DNA of 44,827 bases from an uncultured Oscillospiraceae bacterium (GTDB lineage: Bacteria; Bacillota; Clostridia; Oscillospirales; Acutalibacteraceae), in contig UQVI01000001.1 in the NCBI GenBank assembly GCA_900544515.1, positions 1 to 44,827 on the forward strand. The letters are read 5' to 3'. Of this stretch, positions 25,401 to 32,794 are shown piece by piece (position 1 is the stretch's first letter; each line of letters starts with the position of its first letter). The notes under the pieces were generated by a model. It had not been told where the DNA came from, did no database searches, and saw only the letters and a list, made by a program, of their open reading frames with translations. A program made the translations under genes and the position numbers.

Positions 25401-26147
25401 GAGGATTCATTTACGAAGGGTGCAACTGTTTTTGATATATTTAAAAAGGTTCTTTCAGATAATAATATGTTTTATGTATCAAAGGGCAGTTATATTTCAT
25501 CCATAAACGGTCTTGCAGAAAAGGACTACGGCAGCAGTTCCGGCTGGATGTATACCGTAGGAAATGTTTTTGTGAATTCCTATATGAATGCGCAGGAGCT
25601 TTCAGGCGGCGAAGATATTGTTGTTATGTATGTGAGGGATTATAAGGATGCCAACAAGCAGCTTGATAACAATAATAGCAATAATAACAACAATAATAAC
25701 GTCAATAACAGTAATAACGCACAGAATACAGATAAGAATACCATAGGGAATGAGAAGCCTGCTGAGAATCAGAGCTCACAGAACAAGCAGAACACAAACC
25801 AGTCAGGTAGCAGTAATCGTTCCGATAATGTTGTAAATAACAGCACAAATAAAAGCAGTGTTACTGCCAATACAAATGGAAGCAAAGCAGGTGATACTGC
25901 CAAGCAGAATCAGAACATTGTAAAAACAGAAGGCGATAATCCTTCAAATCAAAATGAAAACAGCAATTCAGATGCTTTGGATAAGAACGTAAAAGACAGT
26001 CAAGAGAAGAACAGTACTCAGGATAATACTCCTGAAAAGGCAAGCAATAAGCTGCCGATTATTATCGGAGCAGCTGCAGCGATTCTTCTGCTCGCACTGA
26101 TTGTAATTTTCATTGTATTGAAAAAACGTAAGGACAGTGATAAATAA
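22410..26147 (+). CDS. B12-regulated membrane-anchored surface protein with GLUG repeats and DUF4430 domain
   Basis: A 1245-aa exported protein. Residues 1-26 are a signal peptide ending ALA/G. About 115-290 hold GLUG-type repeats (YVGGIVANI, YAGGILGYTT, CYNTGTING). From about 330 to 970 come repeated modules of a helix followed by degenerate Ig-like strands (EWSSDNTDIISDAGMV; ITWESSDNTHLAISD; TVKMES). About 976-1080 is DUF4430 (KGATVFDIFKKVL, GSSSGWMYTVGNVFVN), related to the transcobalamin/intrinsic factor C-terminal domain. An Asn/Ser/Gln-rich stalk (1084-1212) leads to one membrane helix (1214-1235) and a KKRKDSDK tail. AAGGAGG precedes the start. Under the cobalamin riboswitch, corrinoid capture is the likely role. 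Confidence 0.85.
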   Translation: MKKRVLSFILAVVLITSILPAFPALAGTAWDGSSKSEPQQIDGVYQISDSAQLAWFAEKSKTQSDINAVLTDDIDLGGKEWTPIGMAASGYVTESYSGTFDGQGHTVSGLYINTSSAFYGFFYCVYGGTVKNLNVIGDVTTTKNTAGGIVGKLQGGTVENCSFDGSVKANGNYVGGIVANIVTNSKAASVITGCCNSGEISGKYAGGILGYTTAKADINNCYNTGTINGTTRSAGISGQQTAGAISYCYNIGNSASGISGFSNAAITNCYYLNDETAAPGGTATGYEKITDKAILLENLNAGESKLFCEDIGNKNNGYPVLNWQNKLSPEEEAEEQRKRENAEKVKQAVEALSLEAQTIKEECTLNLPSQIGDCTVEWSSDNTDIISDAGMVILPEKNIVTVTLTATVTCDTASDSKKFTINVWSENIDADLYLQTVLDAMQWNFKQLQPVYGEDTNIIFKFQNLLKSKGFDGVTVSIKSTSDKSLISENGKIYYPVNTDNSYANGKQVQVQFNLTVGDKTVVYPDSDINSLFIPWNTSDVKKALESSADTVLNENEICNGNGSLDFVLSDLNLPSCIRGDKYSFAWITWESSDNTHLAISDENRQGSADALYNPYVGKVYQDSQQHTVVLTATITNPSTDVTVKRVFEVTVNPLTDEELNQSLDMMKKILNCYTADKLENFATKKKLNINAVDSDIQLVIPSRVVTADELEALDYGKYWDYWNYKFSVTSSDTSVIEINSFRAYVYRPLGEDSSADKNITLTVKMESKQNPNLFVTKDISVTIKHLSREDINNALDLMDQAKTGYAAGLLGNNTDLYSVIDDLTPYKEIVWNHDKSGVDFVYRHSDIKGSGIIVDELPGWEEQEDWRLFRTSNKDLVSNETLILNQTPDEDTFVKINSVLTDEALGKYYTKFCNDKNYDAEALAKFRQLYKQPVSAYVMVVGAGGYTDSFAAMPETLKAASYSAKLSAFKTELDKPIRVTFTLLGLDGVPMISKTTEDSFTKGATVFDIFKKVLSDNNMFYVSKGSYISSINGLAEKDYGSSSGWMYTVGNVFVNSYMNAQELSGGEDIVVMYVRDYKDANKQLDNNNSNNNNNNNVNNSNNAQNTDKNTIGNEKPAENQSSQNKQNTNQSGSSNRSDNVVNNSTNKSSVTANTNGSKAGDTAKQNQNIVKTEGDNPSNQNENSNSDALDKNVKDSQEKNSTQDNTPEKASNKLPIIIGAAAAILLLALIVIFIVLKKRKDSDK

Positions 26148-26159
26148 TTAATTAAAATA

Positions 26160-26197
26160 CAGCAGGGAAAGCATATCTTATCTCTGCTGCATTTTAT
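26160..26197 (+). terminator. Probable terminator after the surface-protein gene
   Basis: A 9-bp stem with one G-U pair (26160-26168 with 26181-26189) is followed by CATTTTATTATT. The T run is imperfect. Confidence 0.55.
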
Positions 26198-26199
26198 TA

Positions 26200-26228
26200 T
26201 TGATATTTGACTTCGTTTGTAGTATAAT
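26200..26228 (+). promoter_or_regulatory. Promoter for fba
   Basis: TTGATA (26200-26205) and TATAAT (26223-26228) are separated by 17 bases; the ATG is 39 bases further on, behind TAGGAGAT. Confidence 0.75.
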
Positions 26229-26267
26229 ATCCAAGTAAAAAATTAATTTTATATAGGAGATGTAATT

Positions 26268-27209
26268 ATGCCATTAGTTACTACTACTGAAATGTTCAAA
26301 AAGGCATACGAGGGCGGTTACGCTATCGGTGCTTTCAATGTAAACAATATGGAGATTGTTCAGGGTATCACCCGTGCAGCAAAGAAGCTTAATGCTCCTG
26401 TAATTCTCCAGTGCTCAGCAGGTGCAAGAAAGTATGCATCACACGATTACCTTGTTGCTATGGTAAAGGCTGCTGCTGAGGAGACAGATCTTCCAATCGC
26501 TCTTCACCTTGATCACGGTCCTGATTTTGAGACTTGTAAGTCTTGTATTGACGGCGGCTTCACATCGGTTATGATTGACGGCTCATCTCTTCCTTATGAG
26601 GAGAATGTGGCTCTTACAAAGAAGGTTGTTGAGTATGCACATGCTCACGGCTGTGTTGTTGAGGGTGAGCTCGGTACTCTCGCAGGTGTTGAGGATGATG
26701 TTCAGGTTGACGCTGAGGATGCATCTTACACAAAGCCTGAAGAGGTTTATGATTTCGTAACAAGAACAGGTGTTGATTCACTTGCAATTGCTATCGGTAC
26801 AAGCCACGGTGCTTACAAGTTCAAGCCTGGTCAGAAGCCACAGCTCAGATTTGACATTCTTGAAGAGGTTGGCAAGAAGCTTCCTGGTTTCCCAATCGTT
26901 CTTCACGGTGCTTCATCCGTTAATCAGGAGCACATCAAGATGATTAATCAGTACGGCGGTGAGATGCCTGATGCTATCGGTATTCCTGAGGAAATGCTCA
27001 GAGAGGCTGCATCAATGGCTGTTTGTAAGATTAATGTTGACTCTGATATCCGTATCGCAATGACAGCTGCTGTAAGAAAGCACTTTGCTGAAAATCCAAC
27101 ACACTTTGACCCTCGTCAGTATCTTACTCCTGCAAGAGAGCTTATTGAAGAGGTTGTTGCTCATAAGATTGATGTTGTATTCGGTGCAGCAGGTCACGCT
27201 AATGACTAA
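26268..27209 (+). CDS. fba: Class II fructose-1,6-bisphosphate aldolase
   Basis: A 313-aa zinc aldolase of glycolysis and gluconeogenesis, splitting fructose 1,6-bisphosphate into dihydroxyacetone phosphate and glyceraldehyde 3-phosphate. Metal and active-site motifs are LHLDHGPDFE (Asp82, His83), VEGELGTLAGVEDDV, IGTSHGAYKF and IVLHGASSV; VCKINVDSDIR and RQYLTPARE mark the C-terminal half. Codon choice is narrow (GCT, CTT, GGT, CAC), as expected of a very highly expressed gene and clearly unlike its neighbours. It has its own promoter and a strong terminator. A second, shorter class II aldolase lies at 36453. Confidence 0.95.
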   Translation: MPLVTTTEMFKKAYEGGYAIGAFNVNNMEIVQGITRAAKKLNAPVILQCSAGARKYASHDYLVAMVKAAAEETDLPIALHLDHGPDFETCKSCIDGGFTSVMIDGSSLPYEENVALTKKVVEYAHAHGCVVEGELGTLAGVEDDVQVDAEDASYTKPEEVYDFVTRTGVDSLAIAIGTSHGAYKFKPGQKPQLRFDILEEVGKKLPGFPIVLHGASSVNQEHIKMINQYGGEMPDAIGIPEEMLREAASMAVCKINVDSDIRIAMTAAVRKHFAENPTHFDPRQYLTPARELIEEVVAHKIDVVFGAAGHAND

Positions 27210-27229
27210 TTAAAATAATAAGATGAAGC

Positions 27230-27268
27230 AAAATAATCCAAAGGACATATTGTCCTTTGGATTATTTT
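27230..27268. terminator. Bidirectional terminator between fba and the ATP-grasp operon
   Basis: An 18-bp perfect stem with a 3-nt loop (27230-27247 with 27251-27268), with A-rich left and T-rich right flanks, serves both converging units. Confidence 0.9.
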
Positions 27269-27277
27269 GTTTTGCAG

Positions 27278-27670
27278 TTATATTAATTTTTCTATTTCAC
27301 TGATGATTAAGTGGTTGATATGTCTGCTCAGTGCGGTCTGAAAAATCCATATAATTGACGGCAGTAAAAAGATTACAATTATAGCAGGTACACTGAATTT
27401 ATCCAGGACAATACCGACTATGCCTATTGCCCAGAAAAACAGTGTAAATAAAACAGAAACCGCAATCAAGGATATGCTGGGCAGAATATCAATTTCTACC
27501 TTTTTATCGGATTGTTTTATCAGATTTATTTTCGGATTTGCAAACAGAGTGAATGCTCCGTTGTATCTTGCACTTAGTCCTGAAATGCTTTTCTTGCAGG
27601 TGAACATTCTGTTTTTATTGATTTTTTCAAAAAATACTTCCGCGCTTTCAACGTCTGTTGTATATTTCAA
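27278..27670 (-). CDS. Small two-helix membrane protein of unknown function
   Basis: A 130-aa protein with a polar N-terminal half (1-65) and two hydrophobic segments at about 66-88 and 92-110. The N terminus (EVFFEKINKNRMFTCKKSIS) has no motif that I recognise. Its start is a TTG that overlaps the stop of the preceding ATP-grasp gene (TTGA), behind AAGGAA. It is the last gene of a three-gene unit with two ATP-grasp enzymes, so it may work with them, for example as a membrane partner. Confidence 0.75.
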   Translation of the reverse strand: MKYTTDVESAEVFFEKINKNRMFTCKKSISGLSARYNGAFTLFANPKINLIKQSDKKVEIDILPSISLIAVSVLFTLFFWAIGIVGIVLDKFSVPAIIVIFLLPSIIWIFQTALSRHINHLIISEIEKLI

Positions 27671-28392
27671 TTTTCCAATTCCTTTTTTATGTAATCGCAG
27701 TAAAGCCTGATGATATCAATATCCGTTTTTTCATAGATCATTCTTGCGCCCACAGTGTCCTCAATTTCATTAAACACAAGCTGTTCGCTATGAAACAGAA
27801 AGTCAATACCTATGTAATCACTGTTTGTCAGGCTGATTACTTTTTTCACCAGCGTCTTTTCCGTATCACTCAGATGATATATTGTGGCGCTTCCTCCGAG
27901 ACAAAAGTTGGAGCGGAAGTCCGTTTCACTCTCACGCAGAATGGCGGCAATGATTTCTCCGCCGATTGCCCATACTCTCAAATCCTTTCCTAAGGTGTCG
28001 CAGGGCATCTGATAAACATAATTTTTTTCAAAGGGCTCAGCCTTGTCAAGCAGAACAACACCCTGACCGCCGTGACCGTCGACCGGCTTTTTTACAACAG
28101 GGGTTTTGGTATAATCAATCGGCATAATCGGAATACCATTCTGTGCCATAAATTCATAGCAGTATTGTTTGTCATTTGCAAGTCTTGAAAGTTTTGAAGA
28201 ATTGAAGACTCTTATTCCTTTTTTCTCAAAATATTTGCCGATTTTATAATCGTTTGTTCGGTTTACCACAAAGTCGGTATTCCCTCTGAAATCAGGATTT
28301 ACTAAATCAATGTTCAGATTTTCCTTGAATTTTTTTATAGCAAAGGCGTTGCGTACCGCCTCTTTTTCCGAATATATGAGTACACCTTTCAT
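27667..28392 (-). CDS. RimK-like ATP-grasp ligase (second of a tandem pair)
   Basis: A 241-aa ATP-grasp protein. The family joins a carboxylate to an amine through an acyl-phosphate. The nucleotide-binding part shows VVKKPVDGHGGQGVVLL; the metal-binding end has DLRVWAIGGEIIAAILR, then DFRSNFCLGG, then DYIGIDFLFHSEQLVFNEIE, the RimK-like pattern. The last motif normally ends in Asn; here it is NEIED. It resembles its neighbour at 28389 in layout, so a duplication is likely. The start overlaps the upstream stop by 4 nt (ATGA). The substrate is unknown, and no precursor peptide gene is seen nearby. Confidence 0.82.
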   Translation of the reverse strand: MKGVLIYSEKEAVRNAFAIKKFKENLNIDLVNPDFRGNTDFVVNRTNDYKIGKYFEKKGIRVFNSSKLSRLANDKQYCYEFMAQNGIPIMPIDYTKTPVVKKPVDGHGGQGVVLLDKAEPFEKNYVYQMPCDTLGKDLRVWAIGGEIIAAILRESETDFRSNFCLGGSATIYHLSDTEKTLVKKVISLTNSDYIGIDFLFHSEQLVFNEIEDTVGARMIYEKTDIDIIRLYCDYIKKELEN

Positions 28393-29207
28393 CTAATTTT
28401 CTCCGTGATTTCATTGAAAATAATCGGTGCAATATCCAGTCCCGTGCAGTTCATTATATTGATGATGTGTGCATTTGAGTTTACTTCACACACCATACCA
28501 TTTTCAAGAATATCAACACCGCCAAAGGTGAGACCAAGCGTATTGCAGGCAGTGACCGCCGTTTCAATTTCTGCTGCCGTCGGCTCGTAAGGACACATTG
28601 TGCCTCCGTTTGTAACATTTGAACGAAAATCATTTTCATTTATCCTCTTTACAGCACTCACACATTTGCCGCCGACGATTTCAAGCCTTGCATCCCTGCC
28701 TGCACATTCTGTTATAAAGTCCTGTAATATAAAAGGCTTTTCGGTGATATGCTGCATAATTTCATCAAAGCTATGGCACAGGTGAACCTGCTCTCCGAAG
28801 GAGCCGAAGCATTCCTTGAAAACCAAAGGCAGACCGAGAAGGTCAATGGATTTTGTAACAAATTCGCTCATATCAGCCTTAAAAAAGCATTTGGGTGCTA
28901 TAAGCGTTTTCGGCTGAGGTACAATGCCCTCAAGCGCAATATAAGTCCTTGCCTTGTCGTCGCAGAGTGCAATAGCACGTGAAGAGTTGAAAACGGGCAG
29001 TCCTTCCTTTTCAAGCCGTTTTGCCAGATTGATATCCTTGTCCCAAAAGAGAACAAAATCAGCCTGTGCACGTTCAGTGGCAAGCTCAAGATTGGTTTTC
29101 ATTGTCAGTTTGATATTCATCTGTTTTGCAGATGATATAAGATGACGATGCAGTTCGTTAAATTTACTGCTGTTTAAAAAGTGGTTAACTACTAAAATTC
29201 CGTTCAT
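28389..29207 (-). CDS. RimK-like ATP-grasp ligase (first of a tandem pair)
   Basis: A 272-aa ATP-grasp protein. I start at ATG 29207, where GGAGAT lies seven bases upstream; the open frame reaches a further 7 codons but without a ribosome site. Motifs: LPLVFKECFGSFGEQVHLC (ATP-binding lysine and glycine-rich loop), DARLEIVGGKCVSAVKR, DFRSNVTNGG and the metal-binding GVDILENGMVCEVNSNAH. These match RimK/LysX-type carboxylate-amine ligases that add amino acids to peptides, proteins or cofactors. It leads the unit and diverges from purH across 165 bp. Function is not predictable more finely. Confidence 0.84.
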   Translation of the reverse strand: MNGILVVNHFLNSSKFNELHRHLISSAKQMNIKLTMKTNLELATERAQADFVLFWDKDINLAKRLEKEGLPVFNSSRAIALCDDKARTYIALEGIVPQPKTLIAPKCFFKADMSEFVTKSIDLLGLPLVFKECFGSFGEQVHLCHSFDEIMQHITEKPFILQDFITECAGRDARLEIVGGKCVSAVKRINENDFRSNVTNGGTMCPYEPTAAEIETAVTACNTLGLTFGGVDILENGMVCEVNSNAHIINIMNCTGLDIAPIIFNEITEKIR

Positions 29208-29303
29208 TTTTTTATCTCCATTGAACATAGCAAAACAAGGTCTAAATCAACAGATTTTAGGCTATTGGGTTTGACTCTTTTTTTGCTATTGTAACATTTC
29301 GCC

Positions 29304-29332
29304 TTGCTTTTTTCAATGTAATCGTATAAAAT
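29304..29332 (+). promoter_or_regulatory. Promoter for the AICAR formyltransferase gene
   Basis: TTGCTT (29304-29309) and TAAAAT (29327-29332) are separated by 17 bases, 40 bases upstream of the ATG. No purine riboswitch is present in the short leader. Confidence 0.6.
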
Positions 29333-29372
29333 AACAATATTAAAAGTTATAGGATTAACGGAGGATAAGAAT

Positions 29373-30548
29373 ATGACAGAGTATAAGCTTAAATACGGTT
29401 GTAACCCGAATCAGAATCCTGCAAGAATTCATATGGACGGCAAGAAGCTTCCATTTGAAATACTCAACGGAGCAGCAGGATATATTAATCTTTTAGATGC
29501 ATTTAACTCGTGGCAGCTTGTCAAGGAGCTGAAGGAGGCTACAGGTCTTCCGAGTGCAGCTTCCTTTAAACACGTTTCACCTGCAGGTGCTGCAGTTGCT
29601 CAGCCGCTTGATGATATTGACAGAAAAGTATGTATGGTACCTGACGGACTTGAGCTTTCACCGATTGCACAGGCTTATGTACGTGCAAGAAGCTGTGACA
29701 GACAGTCTTCCTTCGGTGACTTTGCGGCTCTCAGTGATGAATGTGATGCTTCTGTTGCAAAGTTCCTTGTTAAAGAGGTAAGTGACGGTATCATCGCACC
29801 GTCTTATACAGATGAGGCACTTGAAATTCTCAAATCAAAGAGAAGAGGTAATTTCCTCATTATTAAAATGGACGCTGATTATGTTCCTGAGGAGATGGAG
29901 ACAAAGCAGGTATTCGGTATCAAGTTTGAGCAGAAGCGTAATAACGCTAAAATTACTATGGACCTTTTCAACGATATGCCTACTAAGATTAAGGAAATTC
30001 CTGAAATTGCAAAGATTGATTTGCTCATTTCAATGATTACTTTAAAGTATACACAGTCAAACTCAGTTGTTTATGCACAGGGCGGACAGACTCTCGGTGT
30101 CGGTGCCGGTCAGCAGAGCCGTATCCTTTGTACTCGTATGGCAGGTAATAAGGCTGATATGCTCTGGTTCAGAAGAAATGAAAAGGTGCTCAATCTTCCA
30201 TTTATTGAGGGCATCCGTAAGTGTGATGCTGACAATGCGATTGACCTTTATATTTCAGATGAGTATGAGGAGCTTCTCAAGGACGGTGTATGGCAGAGAT
30301 ATTTCACAGAGTGCCCTGCTCCGTTTACGAAGGAGGAGAAGGACGCTTGGCATGAAAAGATGACCGATGTTGCTCTTGGCTCCGATGCGTTCTTCCCATT
30401 TGAGGATAATATTGAAAGGGCTGTACGTTCAGGTGTTAAGTACATTGCGCAGCCGGGCGGTTCAGTAAGAGATGAGGCTGTTATCGAATGCTGTGATCAT
30501 TATGGTATTGCAATGACAATGACAGGTATCAGACTTTTCCATCATTAA
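29373..30548 (+). CDS. Stand-alone AICAR formyltransferase (PurH C-terminal domain only)
   Basis: A 391-aa enzyme for the penultimate step of purine synthesis, transferring a formyl group from 10-formyltetrahydrofolate to AICAR. It starts with YKLKYGCNPNQNPARIH and has the catalytic Lys66-His67 pair in SFKHVSPAGA. The usual PurH N-terminal IMP cyclohydrolase domain (~200 residues) is missing, and the gene start, with ACGGAGGAT before it, is clean, so this is a real single-domain form rather than a truncation. IMP cyclohydrolase must be encoded elsewhere. Codon use is biased as in a highly expressed gene. It ends at a strong terminator. Confidence 0.9.
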   Translation: MTEYKLKYGCNPNQNPARIHMDGKKLPFEILNGAAGYINLLDAFNSWQLVKELKEATGLPSAASFKHVSPAGAAVAQPLDDIDRKVCMVPDGLELSPIAQAYVRARSCDRQSSFGDFAALSDECDASVAKFLVKEVSDGIIAPSYTDEALEILKSKRRGNFLIIKMDADYVPEEMETKQVFGIKFEQKRNNAKITMDLFNDMPTKIKEIPEIAKIDLLISMITLKYTQSNSVVYAQGGQTLGVGAGQQSRILCTRMAGNKADMLWFRRNEKVLNLPFIEGIRKCDADNAIDLYISDEYEELLKDGVWQRYFTECPAPFTKEEKDAWHEKMTDVALGSDAFFPFEDNIERAVRSGVKYIAQPGGSVRDEAVIECCDHYGIAMTMTGIRLFHH

Positions 30549-30570
30549 TCCAAATAAATAATAAAAACAA

Positions 30571-30603
30571 TGAAAGAATAATCTTGTGATTATTCTTTCA
30601 TTT
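30571..30603 (+). terminator. Terminator after the AICAR formyltransferase gene
   Basis: A 13-bp perfect stem with a 4-nt loop (30571-30583 with 30588-30600), followed by TTTGC. The next gene starts only 20 bases later. Confidence 0.75.
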
Positions 30604-30619
30604 GCTATAGGTGATAATT

Positions 30620-31375
30620 ATGAAAATGATTTCATGGAATGTTAACGGTTTGCGTGCATGTATGAATAAGGATTTTGAAGTTTTCTTTAACGATATTGAT
30701 GCGGATATCTTCTGCCTGCAGGAAACCAAGCTGCAGGAGGGTCAGATTGATTTTTCCCCTGAGGGTTATAACTGCTATTGGAACTATGCCGAGAAAAAAG
30801 GATATTCAGGTACTGCCATATTTACCAAGAAAAAGCCTGTCAGTGTGAAGTACGGTATGGGTATTGAGGAACACGATAAAGAGGGCAGACTTATTACGCT
30901 TGAATTTGAGAATTTCTATTTTGCCACAGTTTATGTTCCCAATTCTCAGAGGGAACTGAAAAGGCTGGACTATCGTATGCAGTGGGAAAATGATTTCAGA
31001 GACTATATTCTCACTCTCGAAAGAGCAAAGCCTGTTATTTTCTGCGGTGATTTGAATGTGGCACATAAGGAAATTGATTTGAAAAATCCTAAGACCAACC
31101 ATAAGAACGCAGGTTTTACTGATGATGAAAGGGAAAAGCTGACCCTGATGCTTGACAGTGGCTTTACCGATTCTTTCAGATTTTTCTATCCTGATGCTGA
31201 GGGCATTTACAGCTGGTGGTCCTATATGTTCAAGGCAAGGGAAAAGAATGCAGGTTGGAGAATTGATTATTTCATAACATCAAAAGCACTTGATGATAAG
31301 CTTGAAGATGCTAAAATTCATACCGATATTTTCGGCTCTGACCATTGCCCTATCGAGCTTGATATTAACATTTAA
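30620..31375 (+). CDS. xth: Exodeoxyribonuclease III / AP endonuclease
   Basis: A 251-aa DNA repair enzyme that cuts at abasic sites and removes 3'-blocking groups. Motifs follow the exonuclease III order: SWNVNGLRA, the metal ligand Glu in CLQETKLQEG, TVYVPNSQRELKRLDYR, the Asp-Asn pair in GDLNVAH, WRIDYF and the Asp-His pair in GSDHCPIEL. I start at ATG 30620 behind ATAGGTG; a GTG three codons earlier is part of that ribosome site. rlmA follows 16 bp downstream, suggesting cotranscription. Confidence 0.94.
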   Translation: MKMISWNVNGLRACMNKDFEVFFNDIDADIFCLQETKLQEGQIDFSPEGYNCYWNYAEKKGYSGTAIFTKKKPVSVKYGMGIEEHDKEGRLITLEFENFYFATVYVPNSQRELKRLDYRMQWENDFRDYILTLERAKPVIFCGDLNVAHKEIDLKNPKTNHKNAGFTDDEREKLTLMLDSGFTDSFRFFYPDAEGIYSWWSYMFKAREKNAGWRIDYFITSKALDDKLEDAKIHTDIFGSDHCPIELDINI

Positions 31376-31391
31376 TTTTATGAGGTAAACT

Positions 31392-32174
31392 ATGTCCATT
31401 CTTATTTGTCCTGTGTGTAATGAAAAACTGAATAAAACAGGCAATTCCTTGAAATGCACCAATCATCATTCCTTTGATTTTTCAAAGGAGGGGTATGTCA
31501 ATCTGCTTTTAGGTTCAAAAAACGGTGATAAAACAGGTGATAGCAAGGATTCTGCAAGGGCACGTCACACACTACTTGCAAAGGAATATTATTCCTGCCT
31601 TAAAAATTATCTTAAGGAAAAGATGCAGGGCACTGTTCTTGATATCTGCTGCGGTGAGGGGTATTATGATGATTATGAGGGCGAACTTTATGGCTTTGAC
31701 ATCAGCAAGGAAATGATACGTCTTGCCTCAAAGAGTAAAAAAGATAACCATTATTTCATTGCGAATTTATCCTCCATTCCTGTTGAGAGTGAAAGCGTGG
31801 ATACGGCGCTTCATCTTTTTGCCCCGTTTAATGAAAAGGAATTCTCAAGGGTGCTTAAGAAAGACGGAACACTTTATTCCGTAGTCGGAGGTGAAAATCA
31901 TTTGTGGGAGATGAAAGAGCTTATCTATGACACCCCTTATAAAAATGATGAACAGCCGCCGAAAACAGAGAACCTTAAGCTGATATCAAAAACAAAGGTC
32001 AGCGACAGGGTGAAAATACCGCAGGAGGACTTGAAAACACTTTTTTCAATGACGCCCTATTTTTACAGAACGAGTGAAAAGGATAAGACAAAGCTGAATG
32101 ATGTAAGCGAGCTTCTGCTGACAGTGGAATTTGTAATTTTTGAATATAAAAAGGAAGAGATTAGCAATGGATAG
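31392..32174 (+). CDS. rlmA: 23S rRNA (guanine-N1)-methyltransferase, RlmA family
   Basis: A 260-aa SAM-dependent methyltransferase that modifies a guanine in hairpin 35 of 23S rRNA (G745 or G748). The N-terminal zinc site is Cys6, Cys9, Cys22 and His26, with the spacing of E. coli RlmA, followed by FDFSKEGYVNLLL. The SAM motif is VLDICCGEGYYDDY, with Cys where most have Gly. TlrB/RlmAII enzymes of Gram-positives modify G748 and affect tylosin binding, so that target is more likely, but the sequence alone does not settle it. Its last codons overlap the next gene by 8 nt. Confidence 0.9.
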   Translation: MSILICPVCNEKLNKTGNSLKCTNHHSFDFSKEGYVNLLLGSKNGDKTGDSKDSARARHTLLAKEYYSCLKNYLKEKMQGTVLDICCGEGYYDDYEGELYGFDISKEMIRLASKSKKDNHYFIANLSSIPVESESVDTALHLFAPFNEKEFSRVLKKDGTLYSVVGGENHLWEMKELIYDTPYKNDEQPPKTENLKLISKTKVSDRVKIPQEDLKTLFSMTPYFYRTSEKDKTKLNDVSELLLTVEFVIFEYKKEEISNG

Positions 32175-32346
32175 CCTTTGTGAAAAATGCTGGTATAACG
32201 AGTATGATGACGAGACGGATGAGAGCTTTTGCTCCCTTGTCCTTGATGAGGATGAATACGTCCGCCTGATGCAGGAACAGAATAAATCCTGCCGATACTT
32301 CCGTCCTGACGGCAGTGAATATGATATTGTAAGGAAGCAGAATTAA
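32167..32346 (+). CDS. Small four-cysteine protein (DUF6472-like)
   Basis: A 59-aa acidic protein, probably zinc-binding: CEKCWYNEYDDETDESFCSL supplies three Cys and CRYFRPDG the fourth, and it ends DIVRKQN. This pattern matches a small Clostridia family of unknown function, which I believe is DUF6472. I start at ATG 32167, behind AGGAAGAG, overlapping the rlmA stop in ATGGATAG. The stop is directly followed by the ATG of the next gene (TAAATG). Confidence 0.75.
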   Translation: MDSLCEKCWYNEYDDETDESFCSLVLDEDEYVRLMQEQNKSCRYFRPDGSEYDIVRKQN

Positions 32347-32766
32347 ATGAAAAAGTCAAAACGGAATATAATACTCGTATTTTGTGTTGTGTTGATAATC
32401 GCTTTTGTTTGTTGTGCTATTTCCATATTTCATTATAATGCAAAGGAATATATGTTAAAGGTTACAGATATTATGTGGTATGCACCGGAAGAGTGTGATA
32501 CACAAGTAAGAGAATTGAAAGCGCGTAAGGATGATATAATTCAGTCAATATCACCCGGATATGAAGATGTAGCCTTTGAAATTATAAAGGTATCAGAAAA
32601 ATCAATTACAGTGAAATCCAATCAGCCATTGAGTATTCTGAAAGAGAATAAGAAGATTAATTTGGATAGCAACGAAACAGAGTTTGTGATAAATAGAGGA
32701 GAAAAAATTCAGTTGCATACACCCACCTTCGATGGCGGAGGATGTTGGGAAATAGAGTTTGAATAA
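32347..32766 (+). CDS. Single-pass membrane-anchored protein of unknown function
   Basis: A 139-aa protein with a basic N terminus, one membrane segment (about 8-30), and an extracytoplasmic domain of about 100 residues rich in beta-strand pattern (VAFEIIKVSEKSITVKSNQP, then a Gly-rich GGGCWEIEFE end). It has no lipobox and no family that I recognise. The ATG follows the preceding stop without a gap, and the ribosome site AAGGAAG lies inside that gene. Base use is more AT-rich than in rlmA. Confidence 0.7.
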   Translation: MKKSKRNIILVFCVVLIIAFVCCAISIFHYNAKEYMLKVTDIMWYAPEECDTQVRELKARKDDIIQSISPGYEDVAFEIIKVSEKSITVKSNQPLSILKENKKINLDSNETEFVINRGEKIQLHTPTFDGGGCWEIEFE

Positions 32767-32794
32767 TTTATTGTTAATATTGAGGAAATTTATT

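Noticed and set aside
25660..25735. A short tandem repeat that could be taken for a CRISPR array or microsatellite
   Set aside because: It is an AAT/AAC-rich stretch encoding the Asn-rich stalk; there are no evenly spaced repeats with unique spacers.
29229..29372. A purine riboswitch ahead of the AICAR formyltransferase gene
   Set aside because: The conserved purine-aptamer loops are absent and the leader after the -10 box is only about 35 nt.
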